Positions 44,312 through 56,227 of a stretch of 64,000 nt of DNA are shown piece after piece; positions within the stretch are counted from its first letter, which is position 1, and each line of letters begins with the position of its first letter. The position numbers and the translations under genes are program-made. This DNA comes from Pratylenchus scribneri (taxonomy: Eukaryota > Nematoda > Chromadorea > Rhabditida > Pratylenchidae). The stretch is taken from contig JAQSEB010000037.1 in assembly GCA_030063045.1 (NCBI GenBank), positions 744,001 through 808,000 on the forward strand, written 5' to 3'. The notes under the pieces were generated by a model, which had not been told where the DNA came from, did no database searches, and saw nothing but the letters and a program-made list of their open reading frames with translations.

Positions 44312-45694
44312 TCACAAACTTTCTCTGTCCAATTCGCCAATCACTCGGGCCAATGTCCGCGTTCCTTTGCATTTCACTTTGAACACTTCGTCCAATGGCT
44401 TACAAAATGCGGCCCTGATTTGGTGATTGAAAGAAATTTGTTGATCGGCATTTTCAAAATTGCAGGTTTCTTCCTCTTAAATTCAACATTAATTAATGCC
44501 TTTTTTCGATTATTAATTTATATTTAATATAAAATTTTATAAAATAAAATTTTAAGGCATTTGCATATTTTATGGCCATATGTATAATAATTATTAAAAT
44601 TAAAAAAAAAGATTATTTCTTTTTTTTTATTAATTTTATTGGAAATTTTTAAATTTTCCATTCAAAAATTGAGTCATAAAAATTTTAATAATTTTTCAAC
44701 AAATTATTTGCATTTTTAATCGCACAAATTTGGCCATAAATTTTAATTGAAAATCCACAAATTTATATGCTAATATTCATGAAATCAAAATTAAGGTATT
44801 TCCATATTTTATGGCCATAAATAAAATAATTAATTTTTTACATTCCAAAATCATTAATTTGGATCAAAAAATTTTAAAAATAGGAATAATTCTCCATAGT
44901 TTTTTTTTAAATTAATCGACTAATTTGGCCATAAAATTAAAATAAAAATTCCATATAATCCCACCTGGACATGTGCAAACTTGTTGTTCTGTCCTTTCCA
45001 CCGGTTCAGCCATATAATCATAAATTGGCGTTGTTGGCACAAATTCATCGTACATTGGAAAGGAGGAAATGCCCATTGGCACAAAATGAATATGGTCGGC
45101 GACCACTTCCCCCGATCCTTCCTCCTCTTCCCCGTCCAAATGAACTTCTCCATCTTCAATTTGAGTGGTTGGATTTGTAGGTGATTGTGTGAATTCGGAT
45201 TCGGATGGACTGCTGCTGGTCGAATACTCAGGTGGAATTGTGGTTGTGCTGGTCGAAGGCAGCGCCAATTCCGGGAATTTGGCCAATTCAATTGCGCAAG
45301 CCTGGAAAAATTTTTGGTGAATTTTAAAAATAGCATTTTAGAAAAGTAAAGTAAGTGAAAATCGGTATCGGAATGTCAATGAAATTTAAATTCCCGATAT
45401 TGGGAATTTTTCCTATTTAAAACGTAATAGATGAAACAAAAATCGAAAACCTACATTTAAAAACCAAAAATCAGGTTTTAAACCGACAACTTTTTAAAAT
45501 TGACATTGACCTATTCTATTCAAAAGCTTGAATTTTTAATATGACCGAAAATTGTAATATAATTTTAATAAATTTTAAAATTAAATATTTATTACTTGCT
45601 GATAATTTCGGCATTTTGGCAAAGGTGAATCCTCCGAATATGTCTCGATGCCAAAGGAAATGAATAGCAAAATATTGAAGAAAATTATTGACAT
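44312..45694 (-). CDS. Secreted Cys-containing protein with acidic Ser/Thr/Pro-rich middle (3 exons)
   Basis: Exons: 45596-45694, 44965-45301, 44312-44475; 199 residues, in phase. Signal peptide MSIIFFNILLFISFGIETYS. The mature protein starts SEDSPLPKCRNYQQACAIEL, then has a low-complexity stretch rich in Ser, Thr, Pro and Glu (STSTTTIPPEYSTSSSPSES, EDGEVHLDGEEEEGSGEV), likely O-glycosylated. The C-terminal third has six cysteines (QVCTCPEEETCNF, AAFCKPL, VKCKGTRT), which could form disulphides. No transmembrane segment. This architecture is common among nematode secretory proteins, but I recognise no named family. The long second intron (44476-44964) is AT-rich without a clear element. Confidence 0.7.
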
Positions 45695-48127
45695 CTCTAA
45701 AAAATTTAACATTAAAATATTAGATCTAACATCTAACTTTAAAATGAATAGGGAAAGAATTATTTTGCTTGTTTCAAAACTATGTGTTGACTGACAATGG
45801 CATTTAGTGGATTTGAAGGAGAAAGGAGAATGGAGAACCAGCTGATCTAATTTGAAGGCGCCATCAGGATTCCGGATAAATAAAAATAAGTTGAATGGAG
45901 GGGATAAAGGTCCCGAGTCCATCCATGAAGCCCAAATGTGAGGGAATTGGGATGGGATGTGTTGATTTGTTCAAGAAAATTCTTTTCAACACAAAAACAC
46001 AACACAAATAAAATTGATGGGAATGGGATGGATTTGTTGATTGTCCTATTGGAAAAAAGCAGAAGGAATGGAAGTGAGGATAAAGCCTAATCGCATTTTG
46101 GACAAATTTGTTCCACTAATATAGAAAAAGAATGGATTAAAGTGAATGAGAATGGAGGAAATAAAGAAATGGTCACGAATGAAAATAGGCAAGGGGAAAG
46201 CAGCCCTCGACAGGGGTTAATTAAAGCAAGAATGAGTATGGGTTTGGGATGAGGAAAGCAGATCAGGCAATTGTATGGGCCAACTGCTGCTTTTTATTGA
46301 GGGAAATTTTGTGTGAAAAGCTCATTGATGAAATTGGGCCAAGACGAAAGAGGAGAAAGTGGCAAAAGACATAAAAGAATGTGCAATTTTTATTAGTGGG
46401 ATTTGGATTAGGGTGGATATTGGTTGGGAGGAATGTATAAATAAAATGGATGGGATGAGTCATCGGGAATGGCTAAATGATTTTATTGAAACTTCATGGG
46501 AATTTGAGTTGAATTAAAAATAATATATTGGCTAAAAATTTGGTAAATTTTTAGAATATTATTAAGCAATTTTTTAAAGTAGCTTGAAATTTCGATTTAA
46601 AATTTTCGAACAGCAGGTATAAAAATCGATTCAACTTTTTTATATTTAAGACTTTTAGGAGAACAATTAATTCAGGCAATTAATATAGAAATCAATTAAT
46701 TCAAATATTTTTTTGTCAGTGGAAATGTTGCTACAGCATTTTTGGGGCATTGAATTGAGAAGAGATAAGGAAATGGCTTTAGGCAAGAATAAAATATATT
46801 GGCATTGGCATTTCTCCACATATATTATCATTTATCAGTGATTCCAAAGTCCAATCCAAATGCATGGCTGACATTTTTTGGCTAGCCCTCATCATCATCC
46901 AGATAATTTTTCCTTAATTTTTTATTTTCCTATTCCTAATTATTTTTTACTATCGAAATTTAAGCTAAATTTTCATAATTTCTAGATAAAAAAATTTATA
47001 AAATATTTCTTCAAATTTTTACTCGTATTTTGACCATTTTTGTAACAGAAAATCATTCGAAAGTCAAGCATTCTTCTGCTTGCTCTTATCAATCATCCAT
47101 CCAACAAATTTTTCCATAATTTTTTATACTATTATTCCCAGTTAATTTTTAATATCAAAAATTAAAGCTAAATTTCCATAATTTCTAAACTAAATATTTC
47201 GTACATTTTTTTTCATTATATTTTGATCATATTTGAGATCACAAAATTCGTATAATCGGCTTATGATCGATGGCCATTTTGACGGCTTATTTTTTTCGTT
47301 CCTCATTAACTTTCGTTTGGTCTTATCTTTTTTGATAAAAATTCCCTCAATTCACCCATTTTCGCCTCATAATTTTCGTCTCCTTTTCCACACCCACATT
47401 TATTACCCACATTAGCCAATTTCTTCAATATTTTTTTTGTGGCCGCCTCAATTGCTGATTAAGATTATTTTATTGATCATTCCCAACCAAATTTGACAGA
47501 TGATTATGTCCTTTTTATGTCGAGAAATTTTAAATTATTTATATTTTTTGATCATTTTTACATAGAAAAGATGTAAAAAATAAAAAAAATTTTCAAGTCA
47601 AGATTTAGCAAATTTCCTGGTCGGTTTCGAACCCGAAATTGGGAAATTTTGTTCAAAATAACAGAAAATAGGATAAAACGAAAAAAAGACATTTTTAATT
47701 GAAAACCAAGTTTAAAATCGAGATGGTCTAAAAAAACCGACCAGGGACTACTTTAATTTATAGCCCTAAGGTATGATTAGAGAAAGAATTATTGGATTTA
47801 ATTGAAATTACCAAAAAGTTATGACCAAAAAAAAATAAAGCTTAAACTAGACTAAAATCAGGTAGTTTTCATTTTTGACCATAATATTCTGACCTAATAT
47901 GTTCGAAAATTTTTTGTTTTCATATACCCTAATAAAAAAGATAAATCTATGTTTATAAAAATTTTATTACTAGTTTGAAAAAATTTTTGGGGTATTTTTT
48001 CCTATGCTTTAAAATTTGGATGGTCATAGTCTTTTTTTTCAATTTGTTTAGATCCAAATAAATATAGCTAAAAATTATATTTTAATTTACTAATTTTAGA
48101 AGTTAAAAAGAATAATTATTTCAAAAA
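45695..48127. other. Intergenic between divergent genes
   Basis: Upstream of both the secreted-protein gene (-) and the transporter (+). Less AT-rich, purine-biased sequence at 45900-46470 gives frames that lack motifs. A small hairpin is listed separately. Confidence 0.5.
47616..47745. repeat. Small inverted repeat, CCTGGTCGGTTT ends
   Basis: A perfect 12-bp inverted repeat (CCTGGTCGGTTT / AAACCGACCAGG) bounds 130 bp of AT-rich sequence. No target duplication seen, so it may be a MITE remnant or a chance hairpin. Confidence 0.5.
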
Positions 48128-51100
48128 ATGGTTCGACAAATGTCATCTACAGCCGCCTCATTGGCACTTTTACAAAATTTGGATCCGGTGATTTCAATTT
48201 CAAGTTATAAATTTATTCATCATTTTTATTCCTTTAAGGACAAAGTTCTTGAAAATTTCGGCAAATATGGCCGATATCAGGTGCCCAATTATTATTATAG
48301 ATTATTTTTAAAAATTTTTGAATAAAAATATTTTAAACAATTTTTAAACAAATTCTCTTTTTAAAAAGTTTAATTATTCATATTAAAATCCAAAGAATAA
48401 TTTTAAATTAAATACTAAAACATTATGGAGATAAAATTAATGAATTTTTTGTTTAAAATTTTATGAAATATTTTAAATTTTTAAAAATTTGATCTCATCA
48501 GATTTTTTTGTTAATTCCAATATTTTAAAAATAAATAAAATTTATACCAAAATTTTTATCAATTTTAATATTTTTACTTATTAAAAATTTTTTACCCACA
48601 GCTTTCTGTCTACATGATGGCCACAATTTGTTTCATCATTTTCTCCTACATCACCACAATGTATTCCCTCTATATCAATAATTTATAATTCCATCAATTT
48701 TTTAGAACTTCGCTGATTGGTGAGCCGCCAGCAATTTGTGAACTGGAAAATGTACGATATTAAAAAAAATGGGCATCATTTTGGATGGGGAAGATTAAAT
48801 TGATCATTTGTAGGGAGTGGCAAATTATACGGATGGATTGGATGAAAACGGCTATTCCACATTGGCATCCGATGTTAGTTTTTTATTTTAAAAATACATA
48901 AAAAGGGAATGAAAATTATTATTTTACCCAAAAATGGTCAGGCGCGAGGCGCCGTTATTTTAGAATCCATTATCTAATTTTTATAGAAAAAGACCAAGAA
49001 CTTTTTTTGAAAATTGATTTTGTTGGATGAAGGATTCTTAAGGAAAATTTATAGTCATTTAATTTTTAAATTTTCAAAATATTCATTTCATTCTAAAATT
49101 TTAACCTGTATTTGCTGAATGCGACATTTCTTAATTATTATTATTTAATTATCAATTTAAATATTATTAGAATTTTAAATATACCAAAATTTATAGTAAA
49201 TTTTTAGGAATGTTTAGTATAAAAATTTTATTATATTCAAAAATTATTATTTAAAAAAATAATTTAAATTATTATCTTAAAATAATTATTTATAAATAAT
49301 TAAAATAATCAATTAAAGTTCAACATCAGTTGTGCCGACAAAAACATGTTGAACCATGTGAGCGGCGCATTTATGATTGGTATGCCAAATATTTTTTTTA
49401 TTTCAAATAAATTTTTTTCTGGAAGGCAATTTTTTGTGTACTCCGTTGTCTGCCTATTTGGTAAGAAATTAATTTTTTTAAATTTGAATTTTCTTAATTT
49501 TTAGGCTGACCGTTATGGACGAAGAATGATTTTCCTGGTGCCATTGTGGATTTGCATTTTGCTTTCTATTGCCTGCTCATTTGCTCCAAATTTTCAACTT
49601 TTTCTCGTTTTTCGTTTCTTATCCGGTGCATGTGGGGCGGTATTAAAATTTTTTTAATTATTGAAAATTTTACAATTTATAAAAATTTAATTCTAAAAAA
49701 AAGGCAATCGTAAAGAATCTGCACAGAACAATGTATGATATACCATTCGACTCCTCTCGACGAGTTGAGTACGAATCTGCAAAAATTTATTGCGGGAGGC
49801 ACTTAGAAAAAAAGTTATAGTATGATGAAATTGCAAATATTGCTTAAGTGAAGGGTCCCCCCTTCGGGTCGAAATTTTTCCAAAAAAAATTTTTAGACAA
49901 AATTACGCCATACCCCTACATATCCCTAGCCCTTAGCCCCTAGAACCCATGCCGACCCTACCCTAACCCTAACCCTAGCCCTAGACCCCTAATCCTAGCC
50001 CCAACATTGAAATTAAAAATGGTCAACTTTTTTATTTTTGGGTTTTATGAGAATCTGATAGCAGATTCGTGCTCTGCTCATCGAGACGCGTCGATTGAAC
50101 TATAATTTGCCCTAGAAAAAAATTTCAAAATTTTTTCGAGTTTGATCCATAAGGGGGGACCCTTCACTTTTCCAAATTTCATCATACTATAACTTTTTTT
50201 TCTAAGTGCCTCCCACAACAAATTTTTGCAGATTCGTACTCAACTCGTCGAGAGGAGTCGAATGGTATATCATACATTGTTCTGTGCAGATTCTTTACGA
50301 TTGCCAAAAAAAAATATTGTAAAAATAAATTAATTTTACAATTTAATTCGAAAATATAAACAAATATACGTAATAAAAATATCCAAAATTAAAATAGGAA
50401 TTTTATTTTTATTATATTTTATTTATTTATCTCGGATTTTATCCTCGGGTTTCGCAATTTTGAATTAGTATTAAGCACGTATTTAATCCAATATTAATAA
50501 ATTGATTAAATGTACATCAATTTTTTTAAAATATATTTATTTACTTTTTCTTCAAATGAATTTTTATATTCATTAAATTTTAATAAATTTTTGGGAACTT
50601 TAATTTCCTAAATATTTTATATTTCATTTTTTAAGATCCTTCTTAAATTAATTATGATTTGATTGCTTTTTCCTCGATTAAATTAATCAAAACAACGTCC
50701 CTTAAATTAAAAGGCAATCTCCGTAATTGGATTTGTACTCACGGTTGAATCTGTTTCCGGCCCATTTCGTTCCATTCAAGCGCTGATCAATGCTTTCATT
50801 TGGGTTCATTAATTTTCATAATTTTTTATACTAAATTTATTAAAAGGTATTGGGAATATTTGCTGTTGGCATTTTGCATTTGTTAATCACAAATTGGCGA
50901 TATTTGTATTTGTGCATTGCAGCACCCGGCATTTTGTCCATTTTTTATTATTGGACTTTTCCTGGTGCTCTTCTCAAAATAATTTAAAATTAATTTATTA
51001 ATAAAATTTTCAGAATCTCTTCATTGGCTAATTGCCAACAAGAAAACCAAAGAGGTGCATCGGTGAGGACTTTTTTATAAAGAAAAATCAAAAATCAAAT

Positions 51101-54100
51101 AGAACATCTATGAAATTTTTAAAAATTATAATAAAATTCAATCTTTTATTTTGTTAATAAATTCGAGGCTTTTTGTGTTCCATTAGCTTTGTATATAATT
51201 ATGCAATTACGTAGTGGTATTAGTAAAAATTTATTATTGATGAAGCCAAAAATTGTGCAACGAAAATATTGCATCAGAATATGCATTAAATTGAAAATTT
51301 AACAAATTTTATTACATTTGTATAAAACTTGATTGGTAAAAATTGAATTTGATTGAAAATTAGCAAAAGGGGACAAAATTAGACCAAGACAATTTTCTTT
51401 TTTTTGTATACAATATTTTAGCAATTATTTCAATAATTTTTATATACAACAATTTTTCGCAAAAGATTAAGCTAATTTTATTAAAATAATAAAAATTTTG
51501 TAAATTCACATATCCCTCATCAGATATATTGCCAAATCATCGAAAATGAACAAAATCACGTTGGATTTGCAAATTTGTCAATTGGAAGCTAGCCAAGAGG
51601 AAAATGCCAACAATGAAGGGGAAATAATTGTGATGGCACCGCCGGTCAATAAACGAAGTTTTATTGACATTTTGAGGGCGCCTTCATTGCTTTTTAATCT
51701 ATTCTTGAATTGTTACGTTTATGTGGTGTTGAACTTTGTTTATTGGGTGCTAACATTGTACAGCGTTGATATGGTAATATTAAAAATAAATTTTAAATTG
51801 CAAATTTTGTAAAAAATTTATTGAAAAAAATGTGATTTTAAATTTTAAAAAAATGTTTTGGAAATTTAAATTTAATGATAGGTTAAATTCATTTTTCTAA
51901 AGCCAGTTAGTTAGCCCAGATACTCACAGTCAGTTATAAAATTTAAAAAATAATTTTTTACTTTAATTAAATTAAAATCAAATGACACTATTTTTTCATA
52001 TTTTATTTATTTTTTAAAGAATTAAAAAATTTTTCTCATTTATAAAATTTTTTTTTGCCCTAAAAATATCCATTTGAAATATCCAAATATAATTTAATTT
52101 AATACTAAATGTTTTTTATAAAAAAAAGCCATAATGTAGAACCAAATTATAAAATTTCTTTTGATTAAAAATTCAATTTTTTACTTATCCGCTTTTCTTC
52201 TTCTAATAATTTACAAAAAATTTAATTAAAAAATTCAATTAAAATTCTATAATTTTTGTCTAGCACGAAAACAAAATGGTTGGATTCTTCCTTTCGGCTG
52301 CCGTTGAAGTGCCAGCCGGTCTCATCGCAATGTTGTTACTTTTTTTATTTGGACGCCGCACAGTGACCATTATTTCATTGCTAGGCCAAACAATTTGCAT
52401 TGGGATGACCATTTTCACTCCACGTAAATATTTCAATGAATTTTAATTGCCATTTTTCTCATGAAAAAATAATAAAATAATAAATAAAATTAATAAAATA
52501 TTTATCAATTTTTTAAAGTAAATTTCATTCAAAATTAAATAATTTTTCATGAAATTTTCAGAAGGCAGTACACTGAATTTAATCCTCTCACTTTTTGCCA
52601 AAATATTGAACACCGTTGCCTGGGCCTCTGCACCATTGTTGATGAGTGAAATGGCACCAACCACAGTGCGCAATATGTGCATTGGACTGGTTTCGACAGC
52701 CGGTGAAATTGGCTCTGTTTTTGCGCCATATTTAAAATGGATTGTGGGTTTTAAAATTTTTTTACAAAAAAAATTATTTAATATAATAAAACGTAGTCCA
52801 AATCCATTTGTTAATTTATTCCCAGATTGATTTTAAAATTATTTGAAAAATAATTACTGATTAATTTGATTGATGCTTGGGGCATAAAATTATTGAATTT
52901 TTGATGTTAAAAAGTGAATAAAATTAATAAAAATTTCTGTAAATTTTTCAATAATAATTAAAAATTTTTATTAATTTTATTGGTTCCATGAAATTTGGGC
53001 ACCGACGAACTTTGGGCACCACGAATTATGGGCACCAAATTGGAGAAATAGCCTAAACTATCTTAAAATGGATTTAATCATTAATTAAATGAATTTAATG
53101 ATCATTTAACGATCATATTAGATGGTAAATTCGGGTTTTTCTGGCTTTTTCGAGACCAAATTTTTAAATAAAATTTTCTCAAAATCATGTAAATGATATA
53201 TCAATCGACGCGTCTCAACGTGCTGATTATGATTCTTATATTGGTTTATCAAATAAAATTAAAATTTCAAAATATAACACTTTAATGCGATATGATACTA
53301 AAATGGACATAACTATTTTATTTTTAAACTTAATGTAAAATCCAATAAAAGAATCATAATCAGCACGTTGAGACGCGTCGATTGATATATCATTTACATG
53401 ATTTTGAGAAAATTTTATTTAAAAATTTGGTCTCGAAAAAGCCAGAAAAACCCGAATTTACCATCTAATATGATCGTTAAATGATCATTAAATTCATTTA
53501 ATTAATGATTAAATCCATTTTAAAATAGATTTAGGCTATTTCTCCAATTTGGTGCCCATAATTCGCGGTGCCCAAAGTTCGCGGTGCCCATAATTCGTGG
53601 TGCCCAAAGTTCGTCGGTGCCCAAATTTCGTGACACGATAATTAATAAAGCGAATAAGTTGGTTAAAAAGGAATTTTATTTAGTCATTTCCACAATTTGC
53701 AAAAGTGAGGGTGACCTCAGTTTTCAGCCAAACTTTTAAAGACAAAACTTTTAGAATATATCTAGGTTTAGATTTAGAGATGCCACTGGAGTTTATAAAG
53801 TAGTTTTTATTTAAAAATTTCCAAAAATGTTGAGTTAAGGGCCTTCACTTTACCTTTGTAAATTGTTGATGTAAATTAAATGAATTCCGGATTTGAATAT
53901 TTAATATAAACGACAACATTTTTATAAAAGCATTGAATTATTGCAGAACAATACTAACAGTGAAAATCATTTTTTTTTTTCAAAAATTATTCCATTTTAC
54001 ACTAAAAATCATTATTTAAAATTATAACATTAATTGCAGGGCGATGAAAATACACAAAAGGCTGTGATCACTTCAATGTCATTTTTGGCCATTCTTTTTT

Positions 54101-54368
54101 CGGTAATTTACTCCCTTACCTGAATAATTTCTATTATTTTTAGTTAACTTTGCCGGAGACAAATGGCAAACCATTGCCCCAGGATTTGGACGATTTCGAC
54201 TCGGGCCCATTCATTCGGGCGTTGTCCAAATTGCGAAAAACAAAACCTGAAAAGGATGAAAAGAATGGCCAAAGGAATTGCAATAAAAAATATGACAATA
54301 ACAATGAGGTTGGAAGGAAACGAAATGAAAGTGGAAATTGGCTAAAAGAAGAAGAAGAAAAGAATTAA
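48128..54368 (+). CDS. SLC22-type organic ion transporter, major facilitator superfamily (16 exons)
   Basis: Exons: 48128-48187, 48239-48280, 48602-48660, 48706-48751, 48814-48873, 49319-49379, 49426-49460, 49505-49639, 50714-50803, 50847-50964, 51014-51062, 51524-51773, 52264-52423, 52562-52743, 54040-54102, 54144-54368; 544 residues, every junction in phase. The N-terminus has VLENFGKYGRYQ, the usual start of SLC22 carriers, then TM1. TM2-3 carry the loop motif LSAYLADRYGRRMIFL. After TM6 is PESLHWLIANKKT, the PESPRWL equivalent. TM10-11 has LMSEMAPTTVRNMCIG, and the protein ends with LPETNGKPLPQ and a long charged tail. The extracellular loop between TM1 and TM2 is shorter than in mammalian OCTs. 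Role: plasma-membrane transport of organic cations, anions or carnitine; substrate not predictable. Introns 49640-50713 and 52744-54039 hold large foldback elements. Confidence 0.85.
49703..50305. mobile_element. Foldback element with GGCAATCGTAAAG ends (transporter intron)
   Basis: Arms of about 165 bp begin GGCAATCGTAAAGAATCTGC and end in the exact reverse complement. They contain CATTCGACTCCTCTCGACGA. The loop has the block CATGGGTTCTAGGGGCTAAG (read on the minus strand), shared with the element at 38.6-39.0 kb, and ATCGAGACGCGTCGATTGAA. Poly(A) runs flank both ends, so a target duplication cannot be judged. Confidence 0.85.
52987..53632. mobile_element. Large foldback element with GAAATTTGGGCACC ends (transporter intron)
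   Basis: Arms of 250-300 bp are nearly perfect inverted copies. The outer part has repeated GGTGCCCAAAGTTCG / GGTGCCCATAATTCG modules (two on the left, four to five on the right). The inner part carries TATATCAATCGACGCGTCTC and its reverse complement. The loop is only about 100 bp. No target duplication found. Confidence 0.85.
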
Positions 54369-54412
54369 ATATTAATTGCGCCGAAATTACAAATTAATAA
54401 CATTAAAAATTG

Positions 54413-55091
54413 TTATAAATAAACAATGACCAATGTTGTGCTTTTCATAATTGAATCTATCAATTCCTCGACGAATGCAAATGAACGACGAGTGTAGGAA
54501 GTTGCCAGTAACTGTAAAATACATAAATATAAGTTATGTATTTCGATCACAATATTCAAAATTTTGATTTGAAAAGAAATTTAAGTTTTTGATAAAATAA
54601 GGAAAGAAAATTGAATTTTTTTATGAATTATATAATTTATCCTTTTATTAATTCAAAAATGAATTCAAAAATATACCATGTTTCAAAATTTTAATTTTAA
54701 ATAATAATTAAAAATCATTTACTTCTCGGTCAGATGCATCATAGCAGAAGCACTCCTTTTTGCGCTTTGTGCCGCCATTATCCCCCACCAAGTCATAGGT
54801 GAAATAGAATTCTTTCTTGCAATATTCGCATTTGAAGTCAACCTATTTTTTGGGGGATGATAAATTAAATTGTAAAATAAAATTTTGATTTATAATAAAA
54901 TTAACCATTATTACCTGAACAAAATGATGGTTGGGATTGATAAAGATGATGTTGGATGCTGTGGTCAATCGGCCATGAGCAATTCGGGTACTGTAAAAAT
55001 ATCTTTCGGGATGGTCGCAACGCTCTCCTTTTTTGTTCCCTGCTTTAGAATTTGAAGATGAAGATGAAGATGACGTTGAAGAACAGCCCAT
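54413..55091 (-). CDS. Short MGC-initiated protein, paralogue of the 56.2-kb gene (3 exons)
   Basis: Exons: 54915-55091, 54723-54842, 54413-54511; 131 residues, in phase. It begins MGCSSTS followed by a Ser run: Gly2 and Cys3 suit N-myristoylation plus palmitoylation, so membrane anchoring is likely. The conserved part reads FKCEYCKKEFYFTYDLVGDN, GTKRKKE and RRSFAFVEEL. The same order and spacing occur in the divergent gene at 56.2-57.2 kb (YKCVNCAKQF, YELVSNNNGTKRK, HRSFGFVEE). This copy ends soon after, without the N-C-K-H-W segment of its paralogue, so if that segment is catalytic this protein is inactive. The stop lies 44 bp from the stop of the convergent transporter, whose likely AATAAA polyadenylation signal (54418-54423) falls inside this coding end. 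Family not named. Confidence 0.65.
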
Positions 55092-56227
55092 ATTGGTTTG
55101 GAATTTATGGAGAGAATTTATTTAATTTTATTTGTTGATGATGGAAAAGAAATTTTGAAATGAGTTCGCGGAAATTTTGTTAAAATTTATCAATTCGGTC
55201 AGAGAGCAAAATGAACGCTATAATAGGATTTTAGAAAAAAATTTTATATAAATTTAGTTAACTAATAAATTAAAGAAAATTGAGAAATGAGAATTGGGAT
55301 GAACTTAATAAAAATTAAATTTAATTTTTTGATTTTTCATTGGATTTGCTTGTCAGCAATTTACCACTTTTTTAGCTTCGAAATGAAATGTAATTTTAAT
55401 AGGGCTCTCTTTTTATATAAGTTTATGACAATAAAAGAAGATTTCAAAAAAATGTCTTCCAGCTGCATAAATTTGTACATTTTAAAAATCAAAATATTGA
55501 ATTGATGATTCAGCTGTAGAAATCAACGGTTGGATTTGGCCAAAGAGGAATAAAGAAATGACGAATTTTGCCATAATTTACGACGAAAATATCCAACAGA
55601 ACAACAAGTTTTCTTTATTTTTCTTTGTATTCTAACGCATAAATGATGACAAATTTCATAAAAGACATTGAAAACAAAGATGACATTTAAAATGGATCTT
55701 TTTTAAATGAAGATGATGACAATTTTGAAGAACAATCAGCTTCATGGAAGAAGACATTTAAATATAATGTCAAAATTGGTGATGTGCTCTATGGACAAAG
55801 AAAATACACGAAAAAGGAGAATATTTCGATTGGACAAAGAAGATTTGTAAAAATTAATTCAGCCTGCGGAAAGCGCCTTTGACTTCTTTTTTTTTTGTAT
55901 AAAAAGCATTATAGCAATTTCATTAACATTTCTTTTTTTTTTATTTTCTTAAATATTAATATTTCCAATATTTGCACCTACATTTTTCATAATACAAATT
56001 TAAAATTAAATGTTCTATTTAATAATTTATGAACATTTTTTACATTAAATTTTCTTTAAAGTCAAAATTATGAAAATGTTTAACTTAAAATTCAGCAAAA
56101 TTATTGAAATTTAATTTTTTTTAATAACCTTTTCCAAATTTTGAATAATTTTTTACAATAAAAATAATAAAAACACAAAAATTTTAGGACAAATATTTCT
56201 AATAAATTTCATTGGAATTTTATCAAA
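55092..56227. other. Intergenic between the two divergent paralogues
   Basis: Mostly AT-rich. Contains a broken open frame at 55643-55882, listed separately. The shared upstream region of 1.1 kb could hold promoters for both genes; no motif is assigned. Confidence 0.5.
55643..55882 (+). pseudogene. Possible small coding relic with one internal stop
   Basis: A single 80-codon frame from ATG to TGA, interrupted by one TAA at codon 16. The part after the stop reads EDDDNFEEQSASWKKTFKYN, VKIGDVLYGQRKYTKKENIS and RRFVKINSACGKRL, a mixed acidic/basic composition unlike the neighbouring AT-rich noise. It could be a dying small gene or chance. Family not recognised. Confidence 0.25.

Noticed and set aside
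44990..45184. Plus-strand frames overlapping the secreted-protein gene.
   Set aside because: Antisense shadows of exon 2, which has a signal-peptide exon and phase-consistent introns on the minus strand.
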